IMG/VR virus record: IMGVR_UViG_3300008448_000019
Coordinates: 1-64,000 of that record
Length of the DNA: 64,000 nucleotides
Direction: 5' to 3' (one strand)
DNA from: a virus
The translations under genes were made by a program, and so were the position numbers. Within the stretch, counting starts at the first letter, position 1; every line of letters begins with the position of its first letter. Positions 21,901-29,665 of this stretch are shown in pieces. The notes beneath the pieces were generated by a model. It saw nothing but the letters and a program-made list of their open reading frames with translations, had not been told where the DNA came from and ran no database searches.

Positions 21901-23226
21901 TTAAATAATAATCCCCACTGCCGACTGCACCACAGGGGACAACTTTTTAGATAGTGCTTCATAGAACATAGAGAGCGGAAACTCGTCTTCCATAACTTGG
22001 TCAGTAAGATCACCAGGCGTTCCAGTAAGGGGTAAGTCCTTAGTGGCCCACTTAGACGCAGGATGCGGCGGCAGCCATTTAGATACCAAATCATATGCTG
22101 CCAGCCAGTGCACGGTTCTAGGTCGATCAATCGAGTTAAAGTAAAGCTCGTTTATATCATCAGAAAGGCGTATAACCGAGTCAGCAAGTCTCTCCCAGTC
22201 TATGGTCAGCTTAGTGTCCACCCAGTGAATAACTTTGTTCTGGTGTAAGTATGCAAAAAGCAGTTGACCAGCCACGGAGTCATAGTTTCGCTCCCTGCCA
22301 TTAGTCAGTGGAAACCTAAAGATGCGGTCAAACAAGACAGCATATTGAACTAACCGAGCATGCTTTCTAGCTTCCGGATCTGCATCCACATCATTGACAA
22401 TCGCAACACACTCTCTAAATGCTGTTAGATCACAGCGGAGCTCCTCGAGCGCATACAAAAAGAAAGGCATGCGCTGCTTAATCATAAAAGGATCAAAGGG
22501 CAGATTGCCTCGCATATGAGCGCGGTCATGAATCAAGTCCCACAAAACAAAAGTATGCTCTGCTAACTCCCTGTTTGTTAGTAAGCTCTTAGCCTCTAGA
22601 GGAAGATCAAGGTTTGTTATCTCACTCGCGGATAGTGCCACTCTTCTTAATCTAGCGGCCTCCCTGTCAGCGAAAATTCCGCCCCAAGTAAACTTAGGGG
22701 CAGACTTAGTTGCAACCGACTCGGGGAACAGAACGGCCGAGTTTGTTAAATACCCTGAGCTAAAGCTTAAAAACCTAATAGGAATAAATGCAGGGTTTGT
22801 ATAACTTTTTTCTACCCGAGCAATAAAGTCTGGCCAAATAACCTCAAACGCCACAGCCTCTACATATCGATTATTAGAGCCGTTCTGTGTATAAGTGGGA
22901 AACACCACTATGTGCAAAACATTGTTGGCTCTGTTTTGTTCTGGCTTAAACTTAGACAAAGACTCATAAAAGTCAGGGGTCTCAAAGCCAGAGTCGGCCC
23001 AGTCTTCAAAGTCAGAAGCGCAGGCTAGAAGATACTCCCGGTCGTGCGTAAGCTCTCTAGAGATATTACGTAGCTCGTTAGCCAGCTCTTTTACCGCGAT
23101 TAGACAGGCATCATGTTTAGAAACATCAGGAATGCTTCCATCTTGCACCTGATACGTCCTTAGGGTGGCAGCAGCACCCTTAATGGTTCGCCAAGAGCGG
23201 GAACTAGTCAACTGGTAATTTAGCAT
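21901..23226 (-). CDS. DUF6421-like actinobacterial protein, possible metal enzyme
   Basis: The 441-residue protein resembles the actinobacterial DUF6421 family from memory. It has WDLIHDRAHMRGNLPFDPF, then FMIKQRMPFFLYALEELRCDL. The HxxxH followed by EELRCD recalls zinc peptidases in which an Glu downstream completes the site, but this is only a pattern likeness. TACAAT lies 6 nt before the ATG (leaderless type). Full length with no breaks suggests a gene taken from a host and kept in function. What it does for the phage is unknown. Confidence 0.6.
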   Translation of the reverse strand: MLNYQLTSSRSWRTIKGAAATLRTYQVQDGSIPDVSKHDACLIAVKELANELRNISRELTHDREYLLACASDFEDWADSGFETPDFYESLSKFKPEQNRANNVLHIVVFPTYTQNGSNNRYVEAVAFEVIWPDFIARVEKSYTNPAFIPIRFLSFSSGYLTNSAVLFPESVATKSAPKFTWGGIFADREAARLRRVALSASEITNLDLPLEAKSLLTNRELAEHTFVLWDLIHDRAHMRGNLPFDPFMIKQRMPFFLYALEELRCDLTAFRECVAIVNDVDADPEARKHARLVQYAVLFDRIFRFPLTNGRERNYDSVAGQLLFAYLHQNKVIHWVDTKLTIDWERLADSVIRLSDDINELYFNSIDRPRTVHWLAAYDLVSKWLPPHPASKWATKDLPLTGTPGDLTDQVMEDEFPLSMFYEALSKKLSPVVQSAVGIII

Positions 23227-23279
23227 AAGTTAATTGTAATCACATACCGTGAAGTCTAGACCGCTAGCTTTAGCCCTGC

Positions 23280-23546
23280 TTAGGGTCTTAAATCTTTTTT
23301 AATTCTTGTTATAACTGACTCATGATAGTTACTAATTCCGCCCCTAAACAGGGCTGGCATCCTGTCATTTTGATTGTTGCTTCGCTTCCACTTTTTCATA
23401 AAAGCTTTAATCTTAAGAGCGTGGGCAACCTCAACTTGGCCGTCAGCTCCCATCTCTAGGAAACCAATTCGTCTCCACGAGTACAGCGTATGGGGGGACA
23501 TTCCTATAGCTTCAGCTACCTGACGTATGTTACCTCTTTCAATCAT
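23280..23546 (-). CDS. Small HTH regulator
   Basis: The 88-residue protein opens with an HTH (VAEAIGMSPHTLYSWRRIGFL, about 11-31). A basic tail follows (KAFMKKWKRSNNQ, ITRIKKDLRP). The layout resembles the protein at 1808-2053. It probably binds DNA as a small regulator. Confidence 0.65.
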   Translation of the reverse strand: MIERGNIRQVAEAIGMSPHTLYSWRRIGFLEMGADGQVEVAHALKIKAFMKKWKRSNNQNDRMPALFRGGISNYHESVITRIKKDLRP

Positions 23547-23551
23547 AATTT

Positions 23552-24061
23552 CTACTTCTTAGTCCTCTGATAGTACTCTCTGTGCTTCTTGTTGTAAGCC
23601 GGTCTATCTCTCTCGCGCTCTCTTCTTTTTGATTCTCTGTTAGAGTCTCGTTCGCAAACAAGACAGGTGTGCTTCTTGGGGTGGGTGTTCTCAGGAGTTC
23701 TAGGGTGGCCTTTTTTGCAGTACGGATCCTTACTAGGAATTCTCACTACATTTCGGCCTTTGCTTATTGCATCTCTAGCATTATCACGAGCACTGCCTAG
23801 ACTTAAGTGGTTTGGGTTGACGCAGGATCTAATATCACAGGAGTGCATAACGTGATCTTTAGGACCAGACAAAATTCCATCATTTTTAGCTAAAGCCCAA
23901 GATATCTTGTGAGCAGAAACTCCTTTACCGTTTATAGCAAAAGAACCATAGCCCTTACTATTTACCGCTCTAGTCCAAAGCCAGCATGACTTTTCATCTT
24001 TTATATCTACCTTTGCCCAAAACCTGGCTAAAGCTTCGGGAGTTAAATTTAGTGCTGTCAT
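23552..24061 (-). CDS. HNH_3-type homing endonuclease
   Basis: The 169-residue protein has SCWLWTRAVNSKGYGSF, SAHKISWALAKND, DHVMHSCDIRSCVNPNHL (the HNH core), then LGSARDNARDAISKGR, all usual for HNH_3 homing enzymes. A second Cys set (CKKGHP...CLVCERD) may bind zinc. The C-terminus is very basic. It lies just downstream of tRNA-Met, a common homing site. AAAGGA precedes the ATG. Confidence 0.85.
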   Translation of the reverse strand: MTALNLTPEALARFWAKVDIKDEKSCWLWTRAVNSKGYGSFAINGKGVSAHKISWALAKNDGILSGPKDHVMHSCDIRSCVNPNHLSLGSARDNARDAISKGRNVVRIPSKDPYCKKGHPRTPENTHPKKHTCLVCERDSNRESKRRERERDRPAYNKKHREYYQRTKK

Positions 24062-24079
24062 TTTTTCTTTTCCTTTCTG

Positions 24080-24153
24080 TCGAGACTGTCGGACTTGAAC
24101 CGACGACCGAACGGTTATGAGCCGTTTGCTCTAACCAGCTGAGCTAAGTCTCG
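24080..24153 (-). tRNA. tRNA with CAU anticodon (Met, or Ile2)
   Basis: The 74-nt cloverleaf on the minus strand has a 7-bp acceptor CGAGACT/AGTCTCG and a D-arm GCTC...GAGC. The anticodon loop is CTCATAA (CAU) and the T-arm is GTCGG-TTCAAGT-CCGAC, with discriminator A. CCA is not encoded. The acceptor is fully paired, so it is an elongator Met or a lysidine-modified Ile tRNA, not an initiator by obvious signs. Confidence 0.92.
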
Positions 24154-24186
24154 TTTTCTTATAACATACACATTATCCTAAAACTT

Positions 24187-25122
24187 TTAAAAAAGATCTT
24201 TATATTTCTCATACTCGTCTTCAAGACCAATTGAGTGCCACCAGTCTCGAGGAGATTTAATGGCCTTTAACACTTTAAAAGGACCAGAATTACTAATCAT
24301 AGCTGCAAAAATCTTGGGGCACACTACAGACAAATCATCTTTCTGGATGCCCCAACTATCACGAAAATTCCTATTGTGGCTCTCCGGCTCACTACTGTAG
24401 ACCGTTTCATAATACCTATCTGGTTCATGATTAATAACTTTCTGCGTCACCATCAACCTCGAGGTCCAACCCAGCATAAACATTTCAAAAGATAGGAACG
24501 GCTCTTCTTGGTCATTTTGCCAGAGTTCGCCCCATCTAATCTCATCTGCAAAGGTTCCTCTAGTGAATATCATTCCAGCTTGAACATAGTCTGAAACAGG
24601 CATCTCTTCAGTCTCTAATAAGTCTTTGTATATTAAATCTTTCATAACAAGCCTCGGGATATTTACTTCATTATCTAAGCTGACAGACATCTGATAGTGA
24701 ATATACTTCATGGTGCCATTCTTGTGCAAAATTGAGCCAGGCTCGTAAGCCTGTAGTACTGTCTTCTTGTCATTGAATGACTCTAAGCTGCGGATTAACT
24801 CTTCGTCCCAGCCTTCCGCCAAAAAGGTGTGAGAATCTATAGATAGATAGTAGTCTTCGCCAGCATACAACTTATTAAGGATGCTTCTAAGCCTGTATAC
24901 CCCTGGCCTATTTTCAGGGTGTATAGTCAACAATCTTAGGTTTTTACTAGGAAGCCCCGTAAGATCTGGCATTGGAATTTCATTATCGTACTGAGCACCA
25001 ATAGCAACAAACACTCTTTCAGGGTTCAAGGCATTTTGAAATATTGAATCAAGAGTCTCCCTAAGCACTGGATCTCTATAAGCAGGGACCATAACAAAAA
25101 TTGTTTTGTTTAGGTAACTCAC
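24187..25122 (-). CDS. GT60-like glycosyltransferase (hydroxyproline GlcNAc-transferase family)
   Basis: The 311-residue protein matches the pattern of PF11397/GT60. It opens IFVMVPAYRDPVLRETL (8-24) and has NPERVFVAIGAQYD (33-46). RPGVYRLRSILNKLYAGEDYYLSIDSHTF (72-100) follows, with the metal-binding SIDSH, then GWDEELI (104-110). The known member Gnt1 of Dictyostelium adds GlcNAc to hydroxyproline on Skp1. In a genome with eleven P4H-like enzymes and collagen-like fibres this is striking. It starts at GTG with a G-rich ribosome binding site. A general GT2-like role remains possible. Confidence 0.7.
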   Translation of the reverse strand: MSYLNKTIFVMVPAYRDPVLRETLDSIFQNALNPERVFVAIGAQYDNEIPMPDLTGLPSKNLRLLTIHPENRPGVYRLRSILNKLYAGEDYYLSIDSHTFLAEGWDEELIRSLESFNDKKTVLQAYEPGSILHKNGTMKYIHYQMSVSLDNEVNIPRLVMKDLIYKDLLETEEMPVSDYVQAGMIFTRGTFADEIRWGELWQNDQEEPFLSFEMFMLGWTSRLMVTQKVINHEPDRYYETVYSSEPESHNRNFRDSWGIQKDDLSVVCPKIFAAMISNSGPFKVLKAIKSPRDWWHSIGLEDEYEKYKDLF

Positions 25123-25153
25123 CTCTTACCCCCTATTTTTGCAAAATCAGTGT

Positions 25154-25184
25154 TTGACATGTATACTTTTTCCTATGGTAATAA
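25154..25184 (+). promoter_or_regulatory. Promoter for 25219 gene
   Basis: TTGACA (25154-25159) is followed by TAATAA (25179-25184). AGGAGA precedes the ATG. It is one of the few recognisable -35/-10 pairs in the window. Confidence 0.45.
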
Positions 25185-25218
25185 TGACGTTCACTACTTT
25201 CTAGTATAGGAGAATAAT

Positions 25219-25548
25219 ATGACAACTGAAGAAAAAAGTCAAGCCGCTACCAAGATCAATCCTCGCGCAGGGCTACTTCGCGGAGTTCGCTTATGGCCAG
25301 ACCCAGACGGAATCCTAGACAGCCCGTTCGAAGAGCAAGGCCAGAAGATGGGCTATGTCTATGTGTACGGCGAAGAGGAGCCTGCAGTGTTTGACGGAAC
25401 AGCTTGGCACCCAATTCTTGTTGACTCCCTTGATTGGAACTCAATGCAGGATGAAGTTGCAGCTCAGTACTACAAAGTAATAAAGCACGCGGAAACCAAT
25501 AAAGAGTACGAGGATCTAGCCAACTATATAAATGGAACTAATTACTAG
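25219..25548 (+). CDS. Hypothetical protein, 109 aa
   Basis: The acidic, soluble protein has a YVYVYGEEEPAVFDGTAWHPI segment that looks beta-rich. AGGAGA lies before the ATG. It is transcribed between the GT60-like gene and an oxygenase and converges on the latter, overlapping by 4 bases. No family is recognised. Confidence 0.65.
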   Translation: MTTEEKSQAATKINPRAGLLRGVRLWPDPDGILDSPFEEQGQKMGYVYVYGEEEPAVFDGTAWHPILVDSLDWNSMQDEVAAQYYKVIKHAETNKEYEDLANYINGTNY

Positions 25549-26207
25549 TTAATTACGTCTCCACCAGCTACATCTTCTGCAAAAAACTGAACTGAAGAGA
25601 TGTTGCCTTTTCGCGCAAAGAAGAATACTAGGACTTTTCTTAGGCCACCAGTGACGGTCTTTACTTCGTGTATGTGGTCTATGTCGCCTCTAAAGTAGAC
25701 CAGCTGGCCTGCTTTAGGCTTTATCAATATATTTTGTAGAGGAAACTCTATCTCTCCACCAGTGAAATCTACCCCTACGCTATTTAGATAGACAAGAGCA
25801 GAAAACTCCAACTCTTCTTCAATGCCATCATCTCTCCAAGGAGAGCCATCTAGTTTTGTACTATCCGAGTGAAGAGGGTTACTTCCACCCTCTCCTAGCT
25901 CTTGGTAGTTGCAGTTTACTAAATCCATCTCGACGCCAAAGTGTTCTTCCATGGAAACTCTGACTCTTTTGTATACGTCTTCTAAAGCTCTAACGGTTTT
26001 TTCTGATTCAGTGCCCTCGAATCCCGGGACAGCAGGAGTCCCACTACCGACAGAAGCAGCTATTGCAGAGGTCTCGTATCCCAAAGCTCCACGCATTGCC
26101 TGCCTAGGGCTGTCCTTTAGCATAGGGTCTAGGAACTCTACTAGCTCTACTATCAAGCTACTGTCTAGAAAATCGTCTATTACAATCGGTCCCATAAATT
26201 TATCCAT
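25545..26207 (-). CDS. 2OG/Fe(II) oxygenase, prolyl 4-hydroxylase-like
   Basis: The start at ATG 26207 is chosen because TATACT lies 7 nt upstream; longer in-frame starts precede the box. The 220-residue protein has HSD (His113, Asp115), HIHEV (His180) and Arg190, with the core TGGEIEFPLQNILIKPKAG. A long loop between the strands (SPWRDDGIEEELE) is typical of eukaryote-like P4H proteins. The substrate is unknown. Confidence 0.88.
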   Translation of the reverse strand: MDKFMGPIVIDDFLDSSLIVELVEFLDPMLKDSPRQAMRGALGYETSAIAASVGSGTPAVPGFEGTESEKTVRALEDVYKRVRVSMEEHFGVEMDLVNCNYQELGEGGSNPLHSDSTKLDGSPWRDDGIEEELEFSALVYLNSVGVDFTGGEIEFPLQNILIKPKAGQLVYFRGDIDHIHEVKTVTGGLRKVLVFFFARKGNISSVQFFAEDVAGGDVIN

Positions 26208-26233
26208 AACCACTAGTATACCTTGGGCTAGGG

Positions 26234-26239
26234 TAAAAT
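26234..26239 (+). promoter_or_regulatory. -10 box TAAAAT for 26280 gene
   Basis: TAAAAT stands 40 bases before the ATG, and GAGGAT provides the ribosome binding site. It faces the leaderless promoter of the oxygenase gene, so the two transcripts start almost back to back. Confidence 0.45.
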
Positions 26240-26279
26240 GATATAACAAGCCCAGTAATTACGATCAAACCGAGGATAA

Positions 26280-26903
26280 ATGAGCACCATAGAATCCATC
26301 TACGATATACCACTTAAGTCCCTAGAGGGAGAAGAAAACTTTCTATCCAAGTTCAAGGGCAAAGTATCTATGATTGTCAACGTAACGGCCGACTGCGGAA
26401 ACTCCCCTCAGTTAGAGACCCTAGAAGAGATATATAAAAAGTACAAAGATCAAGGCTTTGAGATAGTTGCTGTGCCAACTAACGACTTTTGCGGCCCTGG
26501 GATTACTTACAACGAGTACGCAGAAAATGGCATTAGCTGTGGAGAAGACGCCAAAGACTATGCAGTAAACAAATACAACGTAACATTTGAGTTTTCCGAG
26601 CTAGTCACATCTAATCCCCACGAGACTTGGAGAGAGAAGCGTAACAACTACGCTGAGACCCACGAGCTCTATAAGGAGCTTACAAAAGACTCCAACGAAG
26701 CGATGGGCGGGAACTTTGAGAAGTTTTTGGTAGACCGAGATGGAAAGCTAATTAAGAGATTCCACAACTATACGCTGTTGGACTACTACCACAAAAACGT
26801 TACTGAAGGTATCGTAGAGCCCATGCAGAACCAAGATCATCCGCCACTTACTTCAGAAGAAGCTTACAATCTAATCTGCTCAGAGATAGAAAAACTTCTC
26901 TAA
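26280..26903 (+). CDS. Glutathione-peroxidase-like thioredoxin-fold protein
   Basis: The 207-residue protein follows the GPx pattern: FKGKVSMIVNVTADCGNSPQLETLEEIYKKY is the catalytic Cys region (TADCG). Next is FEIVAVPTNDF, where the family has PCNQF, and then GGNFEKFLVDRDGKLIKRF, where WNFEKF is usual. So Cys and Asn of the tetrad remain, but Gln and Trp are replaced. It may reduce peroxide or act as another thiol redox enzyme during infection. The ribosome binding site is good. It converges with dut. Confidence 0.75.
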   Translation: MSTIESIYDIPLKSLEGEENFLSKFKGKVSMIVNVTADCGNSPQLETLEEIYKKYKDQGFEIVAVPTNDFCGPGITYNEYAENGISCGEDAKDYAVNKYNVTFEFSELVTSNPHETWREKRNNYAETHELYKELTKDSNEAMGGNFEKFLVDRDGKLIKRFHNYTLLDYYHKNVTEGIVEPMQNQDHPPLTSEEAYNLICSEIEKLL

Positions 26904-27376
26904 ACTCCTGTAGATCCAAATCCGCCTTCGCCTCTGTCGCTTTCAGTAAGGGCGTCTACTGGATTAAACTCAACGGTTTCGACCTTTTGCACAACAAGCT
27001 GAGCAATCCTATCTCCAGCCTGAACTTCAAAGTAGCTATCCGTTGTGTTGTAGAGAATTACCCCTACCTCACCTCTATAACCAGAGTCGATAGTCCCAGG
27101 AGTGTTAAGCACAGTGATTCCACTTTTTAGAGCTAGACCACTTCTAGGGTGTACCAGACCAACATACCCATAAGGAATTGCAATCTTTATCCCAGTCTTC
27201 ACAAGTGCACGACCGCCAGCAGGTATAAGCGCATACCCACTTGAAGTCAGGTCCGCACCAGCATCCCCATCCCTTGCATACTTAGGAATAGATCCGCCTT
27301 CTAGGACTTCGATGTCAACAATAGGGGCGTTTACAGTTTTGCATGAACAACTCATTTTTGGTCTAATCCTCACCAT
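26900..27376 (-). CDS. dut: dUTP diphosphatase
   Basis: All five trimeric dUTPase motifs are present: DAGADL (I), HPRSGLA (II), NTPGTIDSGYRGE (III), DRIAQLVV (IV) and RGEGGFGSTG (V). It turns dUTP into dUMP, the substrate of ThyX, and keeps uracil out of DNA. The start is uncertain: ATG 27376 overlaps the upstream gene, while ATG 27355 would begin MSCSCKTV. Expected length is kept in either case. Confidence 0.95.
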   Translation of the reverse strand: MVRIRPKMSCSCKTVNAPIVDIEVLEGGSIPKYARDGDAGADLTSSGYALIPAGGRALVKTGIKIAIPYGYVGLVHPRSGLALKSGITVLNTPGTIDSGYRGEVGVILYNTTDSYFEVQAGDRIAQLVVQKVETVEFNPVDALTESDRGEGGFGSTGV

Positions 27377-27704
27377 TCTCTAGCTCTGCCTTCTTGGCAG
27401 CTTTCTTCTCTTTGTACTCTACTGCAAGATTGCCTACAGTTTGGTTTTTATAGTGAACTGTTTTTATCTGCCCCACCCTAAAACTTCTCATAGACTCGGC
27501 TCCCTTAGGGCCACCCCAAACATCTATCCACTCGGTGGTAGGAGTGGTGACTTTCTTTACAAACCTAAATCTTCCCCGGACGCCACGAATTTTTACTTCA
27601 GTGCCAAGAGTGACGTTTCTCCCATTGACTTGGATCGAGGTTTCACAGACCCAAGCATCGTTAGGCCTTGGACCTGACGGCTCCTGGCTTTTTCTTCGAC
27701 CCAA
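27363..27704 (-). CDS. Hypothetical beta-rich protein, 113 aa
   Basis: The start is TTG 27704, 7 nt after GAGGAG and inside the upstream gene. The protein has a small beta-barrel look (GTEVKIRGVRGRFRFVKKV, TEWIDVWGGPKG). A Lys/Glu-rich tail follows. It is of a type common in actinophage genomes, but I cannot name a function. It overlaps dut by 14 bases if ATG 27376 is used. Confidence 0.6.
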   Translation of the reverse strand: MGRRKSQEPSGPRPNDAWVCETSIQVNGRNVTLGTEVKIRGVRGRFRFVKKVTTPTTEWIDVWGGPKGAESMRSFRVGQIKTVHYKNQTVGNLAVEYKEKKAAKKAELENGED

Positions 27705-28059
27705 CTTCAGGCTCCTCTTCTAGTTGCAACCACTCTATAACCTCTGGATTGTCTTTGATGAACAATAACATAGGAGATTCCCAAATGCCAATAAAATGAT
27801 GTTCCCAGACTTCATACTCATCTTTGCCACTAGGTTGCTTCATTCCCGCAGCATGTACCATCCCTAGAGCATGAATCACTTCGTGTAGGAGCGTCTGCTG
27901 TTTTTTAGTGAAGGCAATAGAGGCGTCTATTACTATTAAGTTCCCCTGGTCCAAAGTGTAACCATAAGAGTTATCGTTAAGGGTGCCGTCTTGCTTTACG
28001 CTACGCTCTTCGACCTTAAAGATCTGCGCACCAATTTTTACTCTGTTTGGGATTGACAT
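27661..28059 (-). CDS. HEXXH metallopeptidase-like protein
   Basis: The 132-residue protein contains LLHEVIHALGMVH, a HEXXH zinc site plus a third His, as in small phage metallopeptidases of ImmA/IrrE or SprT type. A beta segment precedes it (YGYTLDQGNLIVIDASIAF). The fold and size suggest a compact zinc peptidase, target unknown. TAGACT lies 6 nt before the ATG (leaderless type). Confidence 0.7.
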   Translation of the reverse strand: MSIPNRVKIGAQIFKVEERSVKQDGTLNDNSYGYTLDQGNLIVIDASIAFTKKQQTLLHEVIHALGMVHAAGMKQPSGKDEYEVWEHHFIGIWESPMLLFIKDNPEVIEWLQLEEEPEVGSKKKPGAVRSKA

Positions 28060-28080
28060 AGGGCCAGTCTACCCGAAATT

Positions 28081-28986
28081 CTAGGAAAGCAGTAGAACGG
28101 CGTTTAGGGCCAGTGATATGGCCCTTTCGGGGTCATCTAGGTGCAATGCAGGGGTCCCAGCAAGCATTAACCCAGCTAAAATCTTAGCATCATTTTCAGT
28201 TAAGTCAAATGTTTCTAACATTGGATCAAAAGCAATCCTGGCATCGATTGTCCAGATTTCACCAACCGTAAATAGTTCATAACCGTTGTCCGACCTTACA
28301 AGTTTGTAGTGACCCTCTACTATTTTGTCGTACCAGCTATAGCAACTCTGAGCCAATTTAGCTATGTCATAAGCCTTAGGGCCATATATCGAAGGTTCGT
28401 TAAATCCTCCTCTAGGATCTAAAACTTTAATCTTTTTTAAGTCGTTGCTAATCAGTATGTTGGAGAAGCAAAAATCACCATGCAGCAAAGAAACTTCTTT
28501 AGTTACCCTAAACAGCACTCCCATTTGAGATATTAGTGAATCTGCTAACCCCCTTCTTGCAACCCCATTTACAATACATCCGTTAAAGAATATGTTTCTA
28601 AGCTCTTTATTGTCTAGCCCACGAGCTCTTTTTAGCGCCTTACCTATAAAGATCTCGTAAAGGTAGGAAAAAGAGGTATCCTCTAAGTTTTCATTAAATG
28701 ACATATAAGCTTCGCTTATTGAAAAGAATATAGAGGCCCACTCCTCCGAAGATAGCTCCCTGCTATTGACTAGCTCAGTTATAGTAGTCCATTCTAGATA
28801 CTCCATCTCGTACCAAGAAAAGTCCTCAGAATACCTATATAGTTTAGGCATAAGCTTCTTTACTCCATCAGGAGCATCTACGTAAAATAGGATTTCGTTT
28901 TTAAGCTTTTCTACGTCCGTGGATGACTTACGGACCACACCACGCTCAGCATCAATATCAACCTTGTTAAATGACCTAGGCTTCAT
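28081..28986 (-). CDS. APH-like kinase
   Basis: Start ATG 28986 is chosen; an earlier TTG would extend further into the recombinase gene. The 301-residue protein has the kinase signature LHGDFCFSNILISND (catalytic Asp) followed by KVLDPRG (metal-binding Asp). This version of the aminoglycoside/choline kinase motif is seen in proteins of capsule loci, often near nucleotidyltransferases. It may phosphorylate a sugar or amino-alcohol for activation by the enzyme at 18046-18777. Substrate and partnership are inferred. Confidence 0.65.
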   Translation of the reverse strand: MKPRSFNKVDIDAERGVVRKSSTDVEKLKNEILFYVDAPDGVKKLMPKLYRYSEDFSWYEMEYLEWTTITELVNSRELSSEEWASIFFSISEAYMSFNENLEDTSFSYLYEIFIGKALKRARGLDNKELRNIFFNGCIVNGVARRGLADSLISQMGVLFRVTKEVSLLHGDFCFSNILISNDLKKIKVLDPRGGFNEPSIYGPKAYDIAKLAQSCYSWYDKIVEGHYKLVRSDNGYELFTVGEIWTIDARIAFDPMLETFDLTENDAKILAGLMLAGTPALHLDDPERAISLALNAVLLLS

Positions 28987-29665
28987 CTTTTGATTCCCCA
29001 ACAATAGTGGCGTCTACTATATTCTTTACAGTTGACGCGTACCACTTTCTACCATTCTGCGTAGGCACCTCGTCCCTGTTCAGATCATCAGCAATCTTTC
29101 CATAGGCGCGTCCACGATTTCGCTCCGACAAGATGCGCTCCTTGACCTCAGCTGGAGTCTTGTTCTTAGGCCCCATATCCACACCCCAAACAATCCCCCG
29201 CTCGCGGCGGTCTTTATGCACGTCTTTCTGGCGAGCAGCAATAATGCCTCGCTCCATCTCAGCGAGCGCCGACATCACCGTCACAACGAAGCGCCCCTGG
29301 TAGGTCGAGGTGTCTAGGTTTAGGTCCAACATGATCAACCTCCACCCCTCCTTGTTGGCTCTATCCACGATATCCAAGAAGTCTGTAGTCGACCTAGCAA
29401 GTCTGTCTATTCTTGTAACAATAAGGGCGTCTACTTCTTTGCGCTTCAAGCGCCCCAACGTCTCTGTCAAAGCCGGCCTACCAGTAATCGACTTACCAGA
29501 CTTACCCTCTTCACGCACCAGCTCCCATGATTCAAAGCCATGGAACTCAGCAGCGTTCACCATTGTGCGTTCCTGCACGTCTAGCGACACTCCATCGCTC
29601 ACTTGTAGCGCTGTAGATACTCGAGCATAGAGGAGGGCTTTTCCGGCTCTAATAGGGGCGTCCAC
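28976..29665 (-). CDS. Serine recombinase (resolvase/invertase type)
   Basis: The 229-residue protein has LLYARVSTALQ (catalytic Ser17), EGKSGKSITGRPAL, DALIVTRIDRLARST and FVVTVMSALAEMER. A short C-terminal HTH follows (ERNRGRAYGKIADDLNRDEVPT). The size fits resolvases and invertases, not large integrases. It starts at GTG overlapping the upstream stop (TAGTG). It could resolve multimers, invert a segment or move DNA cassettes. No crossover site is evident. Confidence 0.9.
   Translation of the reverse strand: MDAPIRAGKALLYARVSTALQVSDGVSLDVQERTMVNAAEFHGFESWELVREEGKSGKSITGRPALTETLGRLKRKEVDALIVTRIDRLARSTTDFLDIVDRANKEGWRLIMLDLNLDTSTYQGRFVVTVMSALAEMERGIIAARQKDVHKDRRERGIVWGVDMGPKNKTPAEVKERILSERNRGRAYGKIADDLNRDEVPTQNGRKWYASTVKNIVDATIVGESKDEA

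Noticed and set aside
21876-22130. Minus-strand frame within the DUF6421-like gene end
   Set aside because: It is out of frame with the conserved gene and has no independent start signal.
28976-29665. Recombinase as a phage integrase with att site
   Set aside because: The protein has resolvase size, lacks the large serine-integrase domain, and no tRNA-end repeat or att core was found near the three tRNAs.
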